Shown here one piece after another: positions 59,736 to 64,000 of a DNA stretch of 64,000 nt. The notes below the pieces were generated by a model, which ran no database searches, had not been told where the DNA came from, and saw only the letters and a program-made list of their open reading frames with translations. Position numbers and translations under genes: made by a program. The stretch's first letter is position 1. Each line of letters starts with the position of its first letter. Source of the stretch: Heterobasidion occidentale (Eukaryota; Basidiomycota; Agaricomycetes; Russulales; Bondarzewiaceae); the NCBI GenBank assembly GCA_039111635.1, contig JBCAQO010000008.1, positions 992,001 through 1,056,000 of the forward strand. Reading direction: 5' to 3'.

Positions 59736-60569
59736 TGTTAGGACCGCGTCCTAACACGTGCTTCGCACGTGAATGGATGGGCTGGTCAAGTGCTTCGGAC
59801 TTGTTGCAGACTCGGACCGCTTTCTATGACTCCTTACCATTTACATGCTGATGCATGAACGCTGACTTCTAGTTCCTGATTCTTGATGTGGACAGACATT
59901 GGTTCCTGACCCCCGTTCCTGGTTCTTGATCGATCGAAGATGTGGATGGACATTAGTGATTCGGATTACTATATTTGGTCATATGGCAGGTCGATGAGGC
60001 ATTCTAGCTTACGGATCTCGATCGTTGACTTCGGTACCTGAGAAGCGCACGGACCAGATCTTGATCCTGCCCTAGACACTTCTGTACGTAAATAGCCGAG
60101 ATGAGCTTCTAAGAAGCTCAGCTCGTTCACCTGTAATACACTCGATCTCTGCACTGCACCCGGCGTCTGGCTACCTTCCTAGCCCACGCTTCGTGATCTC
60201 TGTCAGATCTGAGAAACTCTTTGCAAGGTCTGACGAAGCACTGGACTCGTCTCCCTTCCCTCCCCTCCCTCTACTTATCCGCTTCTACACCGGGCTAGCT
60301 GCCTTCCGCGTTCTCAGTTGGACACCCCCTCGTGTCATCTGTTGGACAGGAGAAGATCATCCGGTTCCTCCTCATCATCGAGAAGACCTCGAAGATCACC
60401 TTCTCAATCTCTTCGAGAACAAAGCCGACAGCGACCCCGAGTTCCTCGAAAGAGCCCAAAGACGATCCATTGTCTTCATCCATTGGAGTCTACGACTATA
60501 CGAACCAGTGGAGGTTTAGCCTAGGGACCCTTCGTGCATCGGTGCACGTGATAGGTCTCCGACTTAACA
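59736..60569 (+). repeat. 5' LTR of element B
   Basis: 834 bp, TGTTAGGACCGCG to TCTCCGACTTAACA, TG...CA ends. The start forms a hairpin TTAGGAC-CGC-GTCCTAA. The closest relative is the solo LTR at 29692-30536. The left flank is GCTTC (59731-59735); the matching right flank lies beyond the window. Confidence 0.88.
60193..60519 (+). CDS. ORF inside B 5' LTR
   Basis: 108-aa frame starting MISVRSEKLFARSDEALDSS, with RFYTGLAAFRVLSWTPPRVI, CWTGEDHPVPPHHREDLEDH and RSIVFIHWSLRLYEPVEV, stop inside the LTR. It lies after the likely transcription start of the LTR and would be the first ORF of the element RNA. The same frame is kept in the solo LTR at 29.7 kb and, diverged, at 57.1 kb. Unknown function. 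Confidence 0.5.
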   Translation: MISVRSEKLFARSDEALDSSPFPPLPLLIRFYTGLAAFRVLSWTPPRVICWTGEDHPVPPHHREDLEDHLLNLFENKADSDPEFLERAQRRSIVFIHWSLRLYEPVEV

Positions 60570-60847
60570 CTTGAACGAGCTCATTCATCCCTACTCTATT
60601 CAAGCTGGATCCCCAGCAGCGACAGCTCTTTCTCTCATCCGTCAACAACATTCTAGCAATCGCCAACAGGGTAAACCTAACGGCCACCCCAGTAGCGACT
60701 CCTCAAGGAAGAATAAACTACCCCGAGCTATAGAAGTCGCAACACCGAACCCAGTAATGGTTTACTCATGAATAGCCACACTCAGGCTACAACAAGCACC
60801 CGAAATATTATAGACCTCCTTAAAACTGGATATAGATTTTCCGGGAT

Positions 60848-62911
60848 TTGCTTCGTCAACGAACCAAAGACAACCGTTCACCCTCACAGATAACGGAGAG
60901 CCCGACGTCATCAGAGCAAGGAACTGCGTCGAGATACACGACGGAAGACCAGACGATTTCCCCCGTCGCCGTTATCCCCGATCTCAGAAGAACCATCGCA
61001 AGGAATATCGACACAGACGGAATCAGAGCGGAACTCGTCAAGACCAAGGATGGCAGAGACCACGTCTCAATCCTCATCCACTGGACCTTCTCCTCAACCT
61101 AGGAAAACACACTGGAAGCTCCTAACTCCCCACCAGTCCGAACAGAAATTGAAGGAATCGTTTTCATTGACAGAAGAGGAGAGTTCGCCCACAAAACTTA
61201 TCATCTCCGGACCCTCATCTCAGGACACACATTCTCCGAGATCATCCAGCTCATCGACCAAATTGATATTTCCATCAACGAAATTATCAAAAGGGACCCA
61301 GACTTACAGGAAGCACTACAGGCAGGAAGAAGACAGGCAGTACCCTTCTTCTTCAAAGAATAAAGAACAACGGACGAAGTCGCAGCGGGATATCCTCCCG
61401 GCTATAGAACAGACCCAGCAGAAGTCTACGGAGATTTACCCGAAGACGTCGACAAGGATCAACTTTATTACGACGAAAGGAAAGAACACTTCTACTACGC
61501 GGGATTCCTTACCGGATTCTTCAAAGACCAAGGAAAGAGCGAATACGAATACGCTGCTTGGGGAGGAGAGACCGTCCACGCACGACCCGACCTACACCTT
61601 GTTAAAATCGAGGACTACATCGCGAGAAAGACCTTCGACAAGCCTGAATCACCGACAAATAGGCATCGTGACTCGCCAAGACGACCGCACATACATACTC
61701 TACCCAGAGAAACAGCCAGTGGAAGTCGAATCTCTAGAAGAAACACGCCCGCTGCATCCCCCTTACAAGAAACCACTCCCCAAGAAGACTTCCGAGCCAC
61801 AACACCGGAGTTTGTCCCCGAACCGGAGTATTTTGAAGCACCAAGTGGAAATCCGGAACCACCTGACGATCCAGAGCCCCCGCCCGATACAATGTCGGCA
61901 GATACTGGAAGTAATGAGTCCAAGGGACCAGCTATGGCCAAGCCCACCACCTTCAGTGGAAACAGGAAACGAACCGAGCAATTCCTCCACGAAATCGACC
62001 TGATGTTCCTGGCCAGGAAGAAAGATTACGCGAACGAATTCGCAAAAATCGCCTACGCTCTATCATATATGAAGGAAGGATCCGCGGGGATATGGGCAAG
62101 AAATTTCACTCAGGCCAGGAACACGCTGAAGGATTGGAACAAATACACTTGGGCAGACACAGTCGGCTACACATCCGTCCGCAAAAAGATAGCCACCGAC
62201 TTCGAGGAATTCAACAAAGAAGCCGATGCTCGCGACAAACTGGCCCGAGTCAATCAAGGAAAGGAATCGTTTAACACCTACCTTCAGCTGTTTGAACAGC
62301 TCGCGGCGCTCGCCAGTGTAGACGAAGAAACCAAGAAGACCCATTTCCTGCGAGGACTCAAATGGGAATTGGCAAAGGGAATTTATGAAGATCCTTCTAA
62401 AGACGGGACATGGGAAGAACTAGTCGAGAAGGCCAAGAAACACGAAAAGATGCGCATCGCAAGGGACCGAGCATACGACCTCCGAAAAGGAAAATTCCAA
62501 ATCTACACGCCGCGTACATTTTACGACGAAAGGGCACCCCCACGACACGATAGGGAGCCTCAATACGAACCTATGGATGTAGATGCAGCAGAAATGGAGG
62601 CCGATGCTGTCCGAACTCGCTTCAAGAAGCTTACCCCGGCAGAGAGAGATCGACTTGCCAAAGAAGGCAAGTGCTTCTTTTGCAAGAAGCCCGGGCATAT
62701 GGCGCGCAACTGTCCTTCTCGACCCAAGAGAAGATTCCAGCCCCCTCGTCGCAGACCTGTGCGCGAAGCAGAAATGGACGAAGGACAATTCGACGATGAA
62801 GACGTCGAAGAAGGAAAAAACAGAGTCAACCACATCCGCCAGATGATGATGGGACTCAGCATGGAAGAAATCGAGGAAGTTCGAGCCTTTAGTGACTCGA
62901 AGAATTTTTAA
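60848..62911 (+). CDS. Gag of element B
   Basis: The secure part is 61892-62911 (339 aa, MSADTGSNESKGPAMAKPTT): capsid region (FAKIAYALSYMKEGSAGIWA, KESFNTYLQLFEQLAALASV, THFLRGLKWELAKGIYEDPS) and CCHC knuckle CFFCKKPGHMARNC. The same frame reads like protein far upstream (GIVFIDRRGEFAHKTYHLRT; YYAGFLTGFFKDQGKSEYEY) back to ~60848, but with TAG at 61102 and TAA near 61363. It ends AAT TTT TAA, with a run of five T at the stop. Confidence 0.8.
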
Positions 62912-64000
62912 GGCCTCTCCCATCGGCAGCAGATGTGGAGAGTAGGATTCTTGCAGGAAATCGGTACGCTCCTCTGGCCAGTAAAGATGCTGACCAAGAG
63001 CATGGACATCCAGATGTATTGTATCTTTCGGAAATGAAATCACATGGTGCACCATCACTCCGACTCGAGACAATGCTCATAGGCAAGAATAGAAAAGCTG
63101 CTACACAGGCACTAGTGGACAGTGGAGCCACCGGAATCTTCATGCACCCTCGCTTCGTAGAAGCACATCGAATCACTACACACAAAACCCCCACCCCTAT
63201 CCCAGTCAGTACGGTCCAGAACACCGAGTTCAAGGGAGGACCTATTACACGATTCGCCAACCTCAAACTACAGGTTCTAGGCGAAAAAGGGGGGTCGCAT
63301 ACAGAATCAGCAAGATTCTATATCGCGGAAATAGGAAAAGAAGACGTCATTTTAGGAACCGACTGGTTATTAGAACATAACCCAGAAGTCGACTGGCATG
63401 CCTACGGGCTACACTTTACTAGATGCCCGCCCTCCTGCCAAATAAAAGGAGGACCGGTAAAAGCTAGAAGAGCTACAAGAAAACCAGGACGTCCTAAACC
63501 AAGCATACGGCGCATGGAAACAGTACCGCAAACAGGCGACTACTCAATACCAGTGCAAAAGCCGGGAAAAGCAGTACCAGGCCGGAAAGTGGGAAACACC
63601 ACAGTACCACATCCGCGGACAATACCTACAAGTCCGGAGTTCACAACTCGAAGGTTGAATGCCGAACGTCTGAAGGCCCGAACCAGAAATTACAAGGTTC
63701 CGACATGGGCTGAAGAAGACGTTCCGGAGGACGGTGACGGACTTCCGGCACTTCCCTCCAATGATCTCGAAGAAGATGGAGTCTATCTTGTTAGATGCCT
63801 GGATACGGGAACATTACAGGCACTGGAATTATACAACGACTCCGAAGAAGGCGTCGACATACATCGCGCCGAAACCACGGAACTTCCATACGCCAATACA
63901 CCGGCTCAAGGAAGCAAACCTGTCAAAGCACCGACAGGAAAACAAACAAAGCACACCAACTCGCAAAGACTGGCAGAAGAAGCCGCCAAAGGGAAACCCG
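62908..64000 (+). CDS. Pol of element B, protease part (partial)
   Basis: -1 frame relative to gag, open from the T-run at 62905-62909 to the window end (364 codons). Retropepsin-like region: TQALVDSGATGIFMHPRFVE with the D-S-G triad, then EDVILGTDWLLEHNPEVDWH, the same layout as in family A. A basic, Pro-rich linker follows. RT is beyond the window. Confidence 0.8.

Larger units (their letters stand above)
59736..64000 (+). mobile_element. LTR retrotransposon, element B (partial)
   Basis: Starts with a 5' LTR inserted in A3 gag and continues through gag (CCHC) and an aspartic protease, leaving the window before RT. The gag/protease arrangement and the -1 overlap resemble family A, so Ty3/gypsy is likely, but RT and IN would be needed to place it. 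It is younger than A3. Confidence 0.85.

Overview
The window is fungal nuclear DNA, most likely from an agaricomycete (mushroom-forming basidiomycete). The genes are compact and rich in ~50-60 nt GT-AG introns, and the recognisable proteins are fungal: Rpc25, Pet117, Erg4, Mvp1, Pmt4, Prp4, an Mbp1-type APSES/ankyrin regulator, a Yvc1-type TRP channel and a Bye1-type PHD/TFIIS/SPOC protein. All gene models here were spliced by eye and checked for reading phase; single-base errors in coordinates are possible.

Positions 1-29.2 kb form a gene-dense housekeeping segment. In order: RPC25 (+), a secreted-looking tandem-repeat peptide precursor (-), a gene-poor gap holding a ~1.0 kb non-autonomous DNA transposon with a second one nested in it, PET117 (-), ERG4 (+), MVP1 (-), PMT4 (-), PRP4 (+), an MBP1-like gene (-), a YVC1-like gene (+) and a BYE1-like gene (-). 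They serve Pol III transcription, cytochrome oxidase assembly, ergosterol synthesis, endosomal sorting, O-mannosylation, splicing, cell-cycle transcription, cation release and Pol II elongation, so they do not form one pathway. The repeat-peptide gene is the one gene I cannot tie to a known function: six of its seven exons begin with a dibasic site followed by a glutamate-led module.

Positions 29.7-64 kb are a nest of retroelements. Family A is a Ty3/gypsy chromovirus (gag, PR-RT-RNaseH-IN-chromodomain, a third ORF and a long 3' non-coding region with an array of short GTCC...TAAACTA units). It is present as A1 (+, 33.15-43.78 kb), A2 (-, 44.06-54.64 kb) and a truncated A3 (-, 54.64-59.74 kb). 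A3 is broken by a solo LTR with a perfect 5-bp target duplication and is cut at its gag end by element B (+), whose 5' LTR, gag and protease run off the window at 64 kb. Another solo LTR of the B family lies at 29.7-30.5 kb. Between it and A1 are a decayed region, a terminal-inverted-repeat element and a Pol III (SINE/tRNA-like) unit inside that element. LTR and flank comparisons indicate that A1 and A2 exchanged halves through an inversion.

For follow-up I would rank first the modular peptide precursor, then the repeated motif array and dual-frame ORF3 of element A, then the protein-coding stretch conserved inside the LTRs of the B family.
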